NCBI GenBank assembly: GCA_964654415.1
Contig: CAZZIP010000012.1
Coordinates: 17,031 to 81,030, forward strand
Direction of reading: 5' to 3'
Source of the DNA: Methylohalobius sp964654415
GTDB taxonomy: Bacteria; Pseudomonadota; Gammaproteobacteria; Methylococcales; Methylothermaceae
Length of the DNA stretch: 64,000 bases
This document shows, piece after piece, positions 7,627 to 15,104 of this stretch (its first letter is position 1; each line of letters opens with the position of its first letter). The translations under genes and the position numbers were made by a program. The notes under the pieces were generated by a model. That model was not told the origin of the DNA and made no database searches. It was given only the letters and a program-made list of their open reading frames with translations.

Positions 7627-10600
7627 TCATTCCTCCTGGCTCACGTCGCCCGGTTTGAGCTCGATGCCGGCGATCTTGGCGAACTCCTTGAGGGCAAAAC
7701 CGCTGTCAAACTGAATGCTGTCGTTGATGGCAATGTTGACCAATGCCCCGGATTCGTTCAGAACGTCCCGGATGCTATTGACGACGCCCTCGATCATGGC
7801 GGCCGTAACCTCGCGTGCCCCAAAGCGCACGGTCACGGTGTTCTCACCTTCGCCGATCTCAATGCGCACGCCCTTGAAGCGCGTGGCCGGCTGGTCGCGG
7901 AAGCGGTTGATGACCCCGAACACCCGGTCGGTGGTGTCGAGAGACACGCGCTTCGCCTGCAAGCGGGCCGGCTTGGCATCGACGATCTGAACCGTCTTGT
8001 CGCCGCTCGCGGGGATGCAGAAATCGGCCGTTTTGGTGGCCTCGCCGGCGCGGGCAAATACCAGCAGGCGATAGGCGCCCGGGCCGATCTCGAAGGGGCC
8101 TTCGTAGCGCGCACCATCTTTGGGGTTGGAACCGTCGAGCGTGTAGAAGAGATCAGCCCGCGGGGTGGCCTCCAAACGCACCCGGCGCCGGTCGGCAACG
8201 GGTTCGACCTGGTGCCGGATCTTCAGATCAGCCAGCCAGCGCACGGGCGGGGCGCTCTCGTACTCACCAGTGGTGTCCTTTACCCAGAAGTAGAGCGTGC
8301 CCTCCTTGGTCGTAAAGTTGTCGGGGTCTTCGACCTTCGGGTCCTGGTCCGTGACCTCCGGCTTGGTGGACCAATGGATCACGGGACTCGCACCCGCGTG
8401 GCGGGGCGTCAGGCTCAGCACGGTCTCGCCTGTGTCCGACTTGACGTTGACGACGGACACATTGACCGTGGCCTTGTCCTTGGGGAAAGGGCCCTTTTCG
8501 ATGTAGCCGTCTTCACCCAGGCGCCAGCGACCTTGCTTCAACGCCTCCGTCTTGAGGGTGTCGAGCCCGCTCGTGCCCGGCATCCAGGGCCAGATAGGCA
8601 AGCACTTGGCGCGCATGACGACATCCCTCCACGGTGTGCGGCGGTTGTCTTTGCCAGAGGGCCAGAGGTATTCCTCGGCCTGCGCAAAGTACTCGTCCAG
8701 GTTGTCTTTATTGAGTTCGCGCACGAGCTTGTAATCCGCCCTGGGGCTGGCGAGCAGAGTTTCGATCTGCACTTCGGCGGACTGGTCTCCTTGACCGATC
8801 TTGAGCCCTTGGTCGATGGTGACGCCGGCCAGGACGTCGCGACCATCGACGGGATCGTTCACCGGGAAATAGAGACGGTTGTACGCGGCCGACAGCGCCT
8901 TGCCGAAGCGGTCTTCCGCTTCTTCCAGTCGGTCGCGCGCTTCTTCATACAGCGTATCGCCTGGCCTGAGGCGTTTGAAAATCTGCTCGATGGCGTAGAG
9001 CTCGCGCAGACGCTCTTCGACCGCATCCGCCAACAGGCTGTCCTGACCCGTAAGCACCAAGAGGTTGTTTTTCTCCTGCTGATAGTCGAAGAAGTTCTGG
9101 AGCTCGCTCGGCGGGACCTTGCCATCGGGCTTGATGACAATGAGCGTGCGCGGACCGGAGAGTTTAAGTTCGTCCAGTTTGGGCAGGACCTGGACGTCCT
9201 GGTAGGCGATCTTGCGCACCGGCGCAAGGATGCCGGTGAGCCGGTTGATCAGCGCCTGATCGACCTTGGGCTGTGGAATCTCGCGGGCCGAACGCTCGAT
9301 CTGGCGCGAGAGGTTTTCGGTTTCCTTGATGAAGAAGCGCTGCTCTTCACGGTGGAGATACCAGGCGGCCTCGCGCAGCCGCTGCAGGGCCTGGAGGAAC
9401 TCGTCTGGCTTGCGCTGCGGAGCGGCTAGAAATTCGATGAGTTCGCTCTCGGAAAGGCCGATCCGCCCGCCGACCGCACGGGACAGGCTCGAGGCCAGCA
9501 GTAGGGTCATCACCTGGCGCGCGGCATCTGAGCCTAGCTCGTCGTCAATGCGTTCCGCGATGGCATTGCCGTTGTCAGCGATGTCATGCGTGATGGCCGG
9601 CATCAGGGTGGCGGCGATGCGCCCGATTTCGTCCTTGACCTGATCGTCGTTGAGATTGAGATGCTGCGTGCCGATCAGGAAAACGTCATCGGTCTCGCGT
9701 TCCTCGACGCTCTTGAGGAGCCGAGCGGTAAATTGCATGAGACCTCGGGTCTGGCGGAACCCTTCGTTCTCCTTGAACAAGGCGACCAAGTGCTTGAACG
9801 AGGGGTGGAAGGGGTAGGTCTCGCGCACTTGTTCGGTGATTTGCTCGATGCTCGCCGCCACGATGTAGCCGCCGTCTTCGGCCTTTTTGATCTGCTGGGC
9901 GTATTCTTCGGCCACCTCAGTGATGACGCGCTCGTCGGGCAGTTCGTCGATGAGGCGTTTCTTGAGGATCTCGTAGATTTCGTTGCCGGCCAGTTGCACC
10001 GGCGTGATGGTCATCGCCTGCCGCTGCGTTTCCTGTTGAAGATTGGAGATCGCCTGCCGCAGCTCTTTAGTGGATTGCTGGTAGCTGCCCGACAGATTGG
10101 CAATAACGATGGCGCACCGGGGCAGCTCCAGCGCCGCGCTCATCAGGGTGGAAAGGCTGTAGACCACCATGTTGGCCAGCGTCCCTTCGCCGTAACGCAG
10201 GGTGCTGGCGTTGTCGAGATAGGGCGGCAGCTCATCGAGCAGGATCAGCGTTGGCGCCTCACCGATGATCTCCTTCCACTTGCGTTGATCGACCGCCTTG
10301 GGGCCGTTGACCCAGTAAGGTTTGATGGCCTCCTCGGCGCCGAGCTGGCTGGCGATCTCACCCCAGATGTAGTGGTCCGGGTTGTTGCGACCGTTGAAGG
10401 CGGCGATGCGTGCTGTGCCAAAGTCCACACGGGCAGCAAGATCGGGAGGAAGGACATCGGAACGCAGGTGCGGGTGACGCGCCAGGAGCCCCAGCGCGAT
10501 CATCATGTGCGTCTTACCGCCGCCCATGGCCTGGGTCAGCTCAAAGACCGCCTGATCCGACTTGCCCGACAAGCGCAGCAGCCCCTCGCGGAACAGCTGC

Positions 10601-10752
10601 GCCATGCCGCGGGTGACGTAGTTGCGCGAGAAGAACGCCCGTCCGTCCCCTTCGTCATCAATCAGCTCTGCGAGGTTCTCGATGCCCTCGCTCATCCGAT
10701 AGTCCCGGATGATCGGATTGAACCGGCAGGCCTGCTTGACCGTCTTGAGCAT
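7627..10752 (-). CDS. DUF499 AAA+ ATPase, phage-defence cluster
   Basis: The protein has 1,041 residues from the ATG at 10752. The ATPase core has Walker A GGGKTH at residues 77-82 and Walker B LLDELPP near 171-177. A long helical region follows, and the last 300 residues look like beta-rich domains. I preferred this ATG to a TTG at 10812 because conserved family sequence (LKTVKQACRFNP) begins there. DUF499 proteins occur with DUF3780 and DUF1156 methyltransferases in BREX/DISARM-like clusters, where they probably act as ATP-driven motors or sensors. It is first in the operon and couples to DUF3780 by ATGA. It appears intact, unlike the methyltransferase. Confidence 0.85.
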   Translation of the reverse strand: MLKTVKQACRFNPIIRDYRMSEGIENLAELIDDEGDGRAFFSRNYVTRGMAQLFREGLLRLSGKSDQAVFELTQAMGGGKTHMMIALGLLARHPHLRSDVLPPDLAARVDFGTARIAAFNGRNNPDHYIWGEIASQLGAEEAIKPYWVNGPKAVDQRKWKEIIGEAPTLILLDELPPYLDNASTLRYGEGTLANMVVYSLSTLMSAALELPRCAIVIANLSGSYQQSTKELRQAISNLQQETQRQAMTITPVQLAGNEIYEILKKRLIDELPDERVITEVAEEYAQQIKKAEDGGYIVAASIEQITEQVRETYPFHPSFKHLVALFKENEGFRQTRGLMQFTARLLKSVEERETDDVFLIGTQHLNLNDDQVKDEIGRIAATLMPAITHDIADNGNAIAERIDDELGSDAARQVMTLLLASSLSRAVGGRIGLSESELIEFLAAPQRKPDEFLQALQRLREAAWYLHREEQRFFIKETENLSRQIERSAREIPQPKVDQALINRLTGILAPVRKIAYQDVQVLPKLDELKLSGPRTLIVIKPDGKVPPSELQNFFDYQQEKNNLLVLTGQDSLLADAVEERLRELYAIEQIFKRLRPGDTLYEEARDRLEEAEDRFGKALSAAYNRLYFPVNDPVDGRDVLAGVTIDQGLKIGQGDQSAEVQIETLLASPRADYKLVRELNKDNLDEYFAQAEEYLWPSGKDNRRTPWRDVVMRAKCLPIWPWMPGTSGLDTLKTEALKQGRWRLGEDGYIEKGPFPKDKATVNVSVVNVKSDTGETVLSLTPRHAGASPVIHWSTKPEVTDQDPKVEDPDNFTTKEGTLYFWVKDTTGEYESAPPVRWLADLKIRHQVEPVADRRRVRLEATPRADLFYTLDGSNPKDGARYEGPFEIGPGAYRLLVFARAGEATKTADFCIPASGDKTVQIVDAKPARLQAKRVSLDTTDRVFGVINRFRDQPATRFKGVRIEIGEGENTVTVRFGAREVTAAMIEGVVNSIRDVLNESGALVNIAINDSIQFDSGFALKEFAKIAGIELKPGDVSQEE

Positions 10753-10757
10753 GAGCG

Positions 10758-10909
10758 CTATTCGTTCCCGGTCCCTTTGGAGGACGGAATCGCAATGCCG
10801 CGTTGCTGGCAATAGTCGCGAATCAGAACCTCGACCATGTTGGCGATGGACCGATGTTCAAAGTTCGCTGCGAGCGCAACACCTCCTTGAGAGCGGTCTT
10901 GCTGGTCAT
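10758..10909 (-). pseudogene. remnant of a ribbon-helix-helix antitoxin/repressor gene
   Basis: The ATG at 10909 follows a GGAGAG site and reads MTSKTALKEVLRS. One frame over, NFEHRSIANMVEVLIRDYC and then QQRGIAIP ends at TAG 10758-10760. The second part is a typical RHH helix pair. Restoring one base between them gives LKEVLRSAANFEHRSIANM, so a single-base deletion is likely. The N-terminal DNA-contacting strand also seems shortened. It sits between an operator-like palindrome and DUF499, where a small autoregulator of the operon would be expected. Confidence 0.55.
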
Positions 10910-10935
10910 AGCCTCTCCGGAACTCCCTGCGAATG

Positions 10936-10952
10936 TACTGTGCTTTACAGTA
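10936..10952. promoter_or_regulatory. operator-like palindrome before the defence operon
   Basis: TACTGT-GCTTT-ACAGTA has perfect six-base arms and lies 27 bases upstream of the broken RHH gene. It suits an autoregulatory repressor. The five-base gap does not fit the LexA box, which needs eight bases between CTGT and ACAG. Confidence 0.5.
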
Positions 10953-10962
10953 TCCTTATGAG

Positions 10963-11685
10963 TTAAAACAGCTTTCCTGGCACTTCGACGACCTGGCCCT
11001 GGATCCCGCTGGCTTCATCGGAGGCTAAAAACGCCACTACCTTGGCGATTTCCTCGCGTTTTACCCACTTGGCGAGATCCTCTGGACTGGGTTTCATCGA
11101 CTCGACGTTGTCTTTGGTATCCACCAGCCCCGGGGCGATGGCGTTGACGCGGATGTTATGCTTTCGCCCCTCGATGGCGAAGGTGCGGGTGAGCGCCTCG
11201 ATGCCGGCCTTGGCGCAGTTATAGGCGACCATCCGGGCGTGGGCGAGACCGGCGCGGGCGAAGTTGAGGATGGCCCCGCCCCCCTGGTTTTGCATCGGTT
11301 TGAACACCGCTTTGGAGCACAGAAAGGCGGTCAAGAGATTGTTGTTGAGTTCGGCGTTCCAGTCCTCCAAGGTGTGCTCGGCGGCAGGTTTGACCCGGCT
11401 CAATCCCCCCGCCAGGTTGACCAGGATGTCGATCCGGCCAAATCGGCCCAAGGCCTGCTGGATCAGGTTTTCGGCCTGCGCCTCCTGGGTCAGGTCGGCG
11501 GCCACCGTCAGCACCTCCGCCCCCAGCGCCTGTACCTCCTTGGCGCGCGCCTCCAGGTTGACGGCGTTGCGGGCAGAAAGCACGAGCCTGGCGCCCTCGC
11601 GGGCAAATTCTAAGGCGACGGTTTGGCCGATCTGGCCGTCGCGGCTGACGCCGGTGATGATGGCGACTTTTCCTTGAAGCTTCAT
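10963..11685 (-). CDS. short-chain dehydrogenase/reductase family protein, atypical active site
   Basis: This 240-residue protein has the SDR fold: a modified glycine motif TGVSRDGQIG near residues 11-20, NLAGG near 89-93 and YNCAK holding the catalytic Tyr and Lys. The catalytic Ser of the usual ISS segment is missing (LNFARAG instead). Activity may therefore differ or be weak. An AGGAGG site precedes the ATG. It is divergent from the aconitase gene and does not belong to the defence operon, whose promoter region begins only a few bases beyond its stop. The substrate is unknown. Confidence 0.8.
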   Translation of the reverse strand: MKLQGKVAIITGVSRDGQIGQTVALEFAREGARLVLSARNAVNLEARAKEVQALGAEVLTVAADLTQEAQAENLIQQALGRFGRIDILVNLAGGLSRVKPAAEHTLEDWNAELNNNLLTAFLCSKAVFKPMQNQGGGAILNFARAGLAHARMVAYNCAKAGIEALTRTFAIEGRKHNIRVNAIAPGLVDTKDNVESMKPSPEDLAKWVKREEIAKVVAFLASDEASGIQGQVVEVPGKLF

Positions 11686-11826
11686 GGCTGCCTCCTCTCA
11701 CTTAAAGACAATCAGAATTTGAAAAATACCCCTTCTCGCCGCCGAAAGCAAAGGCAAAATTCAAGGTTGAACCCACCGGCAGCCATTCGGTCGAATTTGA
11801 AAGCTTCAGCCAATGAGGTATCGGCT

Positions 11827-13776
11827 ATGGGAATGAACGTCACCCAGAAGTTGATCGCAAACCATCTGGTCGAAGGCCGTATGCAGGCGGGCGAGGAGAT
11901 CGGCCTGAAAATCGACCAGACCCTGATGCAGGACGCCACCGGCACTTTGGTCATGCTGGAGTTTGAAGCCTTAGGAATTGCGCGCGTCAAGACCGAGCTG
12001 GCCGTCCAGTACGTCGACCACAACCTGCTCCAGGAAGACTTCAAAAACCCCGACGATCACCTGTTTCTGCGCAGCGCGTGCCGAAAATTCGGCATCTGGT
12101 TCAGCCGCCCGGGAAACGGGGTCAGCCATCCCGTCCACATGGAGCGCTTTGGCGTGCCGGGCAAGACCTTGCTCGGTTCCGACAGCCACACCTGCGCCGG
12201 CGGGGCCTTGGGGATGCTGGCGATCGGGGCAGGGGGACTGGAAGTAGCGATGGCGATGGCAGGCGAGCCGTTCTACTTGAGGATGCCCAAGATTTGGGGC
12301 GTTAAGCTGATTGGAGAACTCCCCGACTGGGTGAGCGCCAAGGACGTGATCTTAGAGATGCTGCGCCGGTACGACGTGGACGGGGGGCTGGGCAAGATCA
12401 TCGAGTATTACGGCCCGGGCTTAAGCTGCCTGACGGCGATGGACCGCCACGTGATCGCCAACATGGGGGCAGAACTTGGGGCAACCACGACGGTTTTCCC
12501 CGCCGACGAGGAGGTGAGGAGATTCTTAGTCAGCCAGGGACGCGGGGAGGACTTTCGGGAGATCCTGGCAGACGAGGATGCCCGCTACGACGAATACGAG
12601 GAAATCGATCTTTCCCAGCTGGAGCCGCTCATCGCCCTGCCCAGCAGCCCGGGCAAGGTAGTTCCGGTACGCGAGGTGGCAGGCCGGGAAATTTACCAGG
12701 CCTACATCGGCTCCTCGGCCAATCCGGGCCTGCGCGACTTCGCCGTGGCGGCCGCCATCGTCGAAGGCAAGCAGGTTCACGACCGGGTCTCCTTCGATAT
12801 CACCCCCACCTCGCGCCAGATCCTGGAGAACATGATCGAACTTGGGATCTTAAACAAACTCATCCACGCCGGCGCGCGCCTCCATCAGGCAGGCTGCGGC
12901 GGCTGCATCGGCATGGGGGCAGCGCCGGCCACCGGGCGGATCAGCCTGCGCACCGTGCCCAGAAATTTTCCTGGCCGTTCCGGTACCAAGGAGGATCAAG
13001 TGTATCTGTGCAGTCCGGAAACCGCCGCCGCGTCGGCCTTGACCGGGGTGATCACCGACCCGCGCAGCTTGGATATGCCCTATCCCCGCTTTAAGGAACC
13101 TGAAACCCTCCTGATCAACGCCGAGATGCTGGTTCCGCCTCTCCCAGAAGGCACTCGGGCAGAACTGGAGCTGGGGCCCAACATCAAGCCGCTGCCTAAG
13201 CTCGATCCCCTGCCGGAGGAGCTTAAAGGGCCGGTGTTGCTGAAGCTCGAAGACAACGTCTCCACCGACGAGATCCTGCCTGCCGGGGCCAAGGTCCTGC
13301 CGCTGCGCAGCAACATCCCGGAAATCAGCAAATTCGCTTTCAGCCAGATCGACGAGGGCTATTACCAACGCGCCATCTCTTGCCAGAGGCAAGGGTCGTT
13401 CGTCATCGCAGGCTCCAATTACGGTCAGGGTTCAAGCCGCGAGCACGCCGCCTTAGCCCCCCGCTATCTGGGCCTAAGAGCGGTGATCGCCAAGAGTTTC
13501 GCTCGCATCCACCTGCAAAACTTGAGCAATTTCGGTATCCTTCCCCTGACCTTCGTCGACCCAAAGGACTGGGAAAAAATCGCCCAAGGGGATGAGCTTT
13601 CCGTCCCCGAGGTGCGCGCTGCGATCCAGCGGGGAACAAGGCTTGAGGTGATCAACTTGACTCGCAACCAGGCCTATCTGGTCGAGCATCCTCTGACCCC
13701 GCGCCAAGTGGACATGGTCTTGGCGGGCAGCTTGATCAACCTGATCCGCCAACGGGCGGCCGGAAAACCCAACTAA
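11827..13776 (+). CDS. aconitate hydratase, Aquifex type
   Basis: Aconitase isomerises citrate and isocitrate in the TCA cycle. The 649-residue product starts MGMNVTQKLI, the hallmark of the short Aquifex-type family, rather than the 850-890-residue AcnA/AcnB of enterobacteria. The three [4Fe-4S] ligands are C123 in GSDSHTC and C357/C360 in CGGC. The swivel domain near the C-terminus carries GSNYGQGSSREHA. The start at 11827 follows a GAGG site; the frame is open upstream but has no domain there. The gene lies 17 bases before the FAD reductase gene, so the two are probably co-transcribed. Confidence 0.92.
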   Translation: MGMNVTQKLIANHLVEGRMQAGEEIGLKIDQTLMQDATGTLVMLEFEALGIARVKTELAVQYVDHNLLQEDFKNPDDHLFLRSACRKFGIWFSRPGNGVSHPVHMERFGVPGKTLLGSDSHTCAGGALGMLAIGAGGLEVAMAMAGEPFYLRMPKIWGVKLIGELPDWVSAKDVILEMLRRYDVDGGLGKIIEYYGPGLSCLTAMDRHVIANMGAELGATTTVFPADEEVRRFLVSQGRGEDFREILADEDARYDEYEEIDLSQLEPLIALPSSPGKVVPVREVAGREIYQAYIGSSANPGLRDFAVAAAIVEGKQVHDRVSFDITPTSRQILENMIELGILNKLIHAGARLHQAGCGGCIGMGAAPATGRISLRTVPRNFPGRSGTKEDQVYLCSPETAAASALTGVITDPRSLDMPYPRFKEPETLLINAEMLVPPLPEGTRAELELGPNIKPLPKLDPLPEELKGPVLLKLEDNVSTDEILPAGAKVLPLRSNIPEISKFAFSQIDEGYYQRAISCQRQGSFVIAGSNYGQGSSREHAALAPRYLGLRAVIAKSFARIHLQNLSNFGILPLTFVDPKDWEKIAQGDELSVPEVRAAIQRGTRLEVINLTRNQAYLVEHPLTPRQVDMVLAGSLINLIRQRAAGKPN

Positions 13777-13793
13777 CCAGAGAGGAGGGGCAT

Positions 13794-14978
13794 ATGATCC
13801 ACTATCGCTATCTCATCATAGGCGGCGGGATGACGGCCGATGCGGCCGTGCGCGGCATCCGGGCGGTCGATCCCAAAGGTTCTATAGGTCTGATCAGCGC
13901 CGAGCTTTATCCTCCCTACAAGCGCCCGCCGCTGTCCAAGGGGCTGTGGCTGGGCAAGCCATGGGAAAAGCTTTGGTATCGGACCGAAGAATTCCAAGTT
14001 AATCTGCACTTAGGACGCACCGTCCAGGCGTTGAACCTGGCTGAAAAATCGGTTGTGGACGATTTGGGAGTCGTTTACCGCTTCGATAAGCTGCTTTTGG
14101 CCACCGGCGGGACTCCGGTGCGCCTGCCGTTCGGTGAACAGGACATTCTGTACTTCCGCGACCTTAGCGACTATTTAAAGCTTCGCGCCCTGGCCGAAAA
14201 GAAACAGCGCTTTGCCGTGATCGGAGGCGGCTTTATCGGTTCGGAAATCGCCGCCGCGCTTGCCATGAACGGCAAGCAGGTGACGATGCTGTTTCCGGAA
14301 GCGGGGATAAGCGCGCGCCTGTTCCCCAAGGATCTGAGCCAGTTCTTAAACGAGTACTACGCCCAGAAAGGGGTCGAGGTATTGCCTGGCCGGTCGGTCA
14401 CGGGGATTGCCAAACAAAAGGAGCTTTTGCTGCTAACCGCTCAAAGCCAAGGCGGTGCTGAAGAGCATTTGGAAGCTGAGGCGGTAGTCGCCGGCATCGG
14501 CATCCGCCCCAATACCGCCTTGGCCCAGCAGGCAGGCCTTCCGGTAGACGACGGCATCGTCGTCGACGAATACCTAAACGCCGGCCATCCCGACGTCTAC
14601 GCCGCCGGCGATGTGGCCAGGTTCTACAACCCCAGCCTGGATACCCGCATGCGGGTGGAACACGAGGACAACGCGCGCACCATGGGGGAGATCGCCGGCC
14701 GCAATATGGCCGGAGAAAAGCTTCCCTACCATCACCTGCCGTATTTCTACTCTGACCTGTTCGAGCTCGGCTACGAAGCGGTCGGGCGCACCGACGCGCG
14801 CCTTGAGGTGGAGGCAGATTGGACGGAGCCGTATAAAAAAGGCGTGGTTTATTACCTGGAAAACCAACGCGTGCGCGGCGTTCTGTTGTGGAACGTGTGG
14901 GAGAAGGTCGAGGCCGCCCGCGCCTTGATCGCCCAGCCTGGACCTTTTCAGCCGCAAGACTTAAAAGGCAGGCTGTAA
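13794..14978 (+). CDS. FAD/NAD(P)-dependent reductase, ferredoxin-reductase-like
   Basis: The protein has 394 residues and two nucleotide-binding folds: FAD motif IIGGGMTADAA near residues 8-18, and NAD(P) motif VIGGGFIGSEIA near 142-153. The C-terminal FAD contact is VYAAGDVARF. This is the layout of AIF/rubredoxin/ferredoxin reductases. An AGGAGG site sits seven bases before the ATG. No redox disulfide is visible. Pairing with aconitase and proximity to nitrate reductase suggest it may supply electrons to a small iron-sulfur carrier, but no ferredoxin gene is in sight. Confidence 0.85.
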   Translation: MIHYRYLIIGGGMTADAAVRGIRAVDPKGSIGLISAELYPPYKRPPLSKGLWLGKPWEKLWYRTEEFQVNLHLGRTVQALNLAEKSVVDDLGVVYRFDKLLLATGGTPVRLPFGEQDILYFRDLSDYLKLRALAEKKQRFAVIGGGFIGSEIAAALAMNGKQVTMLFPEAGISARLFPKDLSQFLNEYYAQKGVEVLPGRSVTGIAKQKELLLLTAQSQGGAEEHLEAEAVVAGIGIRPNTALAQQAGLPVDDGIVVDEYLNAGHPDVYAAGDVARFYNPSLDTRMRVEHEDNARTMGEIAGRNMAGEKLPYHHLPYFYSDLFELGYEAVGRTDARLEVEADWTEPYKKGVVYYLENQRVRGVLLWNVWEKVEAARALIAQPGPFQPQDLKGRL

Positions 14979-14987
14979 TTTGAACCG

Positions 14988-15026
14988 ATGCACCAAAGCT
15001 TCAGGGGTAGATCACAGATCTGCCCC
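14988..15026. promoter_or_regulatory. NtrC-like half site and hairpin upstream of nasA
   Basis: TGCACCAAAG at 14989-14998 contains the NtrC half-site core GCACCA, about 110 bases before the predicted start point. It is followed at 15004-15026 by a hairpin GGGGTAGATC-ACA-GATCTGCCCC. The distal arm can instead pair as TGCCCC-ATCTT-GGGGCA, so two exclusive structures are possible. The first hairpin may simply end the preceding transcript. Confidence 0.4.
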
Positions 15027-15078
15027 ATCTTGGGGCAAAAGTTTAAAGATTCCGACCGCAAATGGCGAAAACTATGGC

Positions 15079-15092
15079 GGCACGGATATTGC
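15079..15092 (+). promoter_or_regulatory. sigma-54 promoter of nasA
   Basis: GGCACGGATATTGC has GG and GC separated by exactly 10 bases and matches GGCACG-N4-TTGC of the sigma-54 consensus. The predicted start point is 15104, one base before the nasA ATG, so the transcript would be nearly leaderless. Confidence 0.7.
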
Positions 15093-15104
15093 TAAAAACC
15101 CAGC

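Noticed and set aside
9586..10815. 409-codon plus-strand open frame
   Set aside because: It is the antisense shadow of the DUF499 ATPase. The minus-strand frame has Walker motifs and operon coupling, while this one has no domain.
10936..10952. LexA box
   Set aside because: CTGT and ACAG are separated by five bases, not the eight needed for LexA binding.
11623..11826. Longer aconitase start
   Set aside because: The extra 68 codons are basic and low in conserved character, and the family motif begins right at MGMNVTQKL behind GAGG at 11827.
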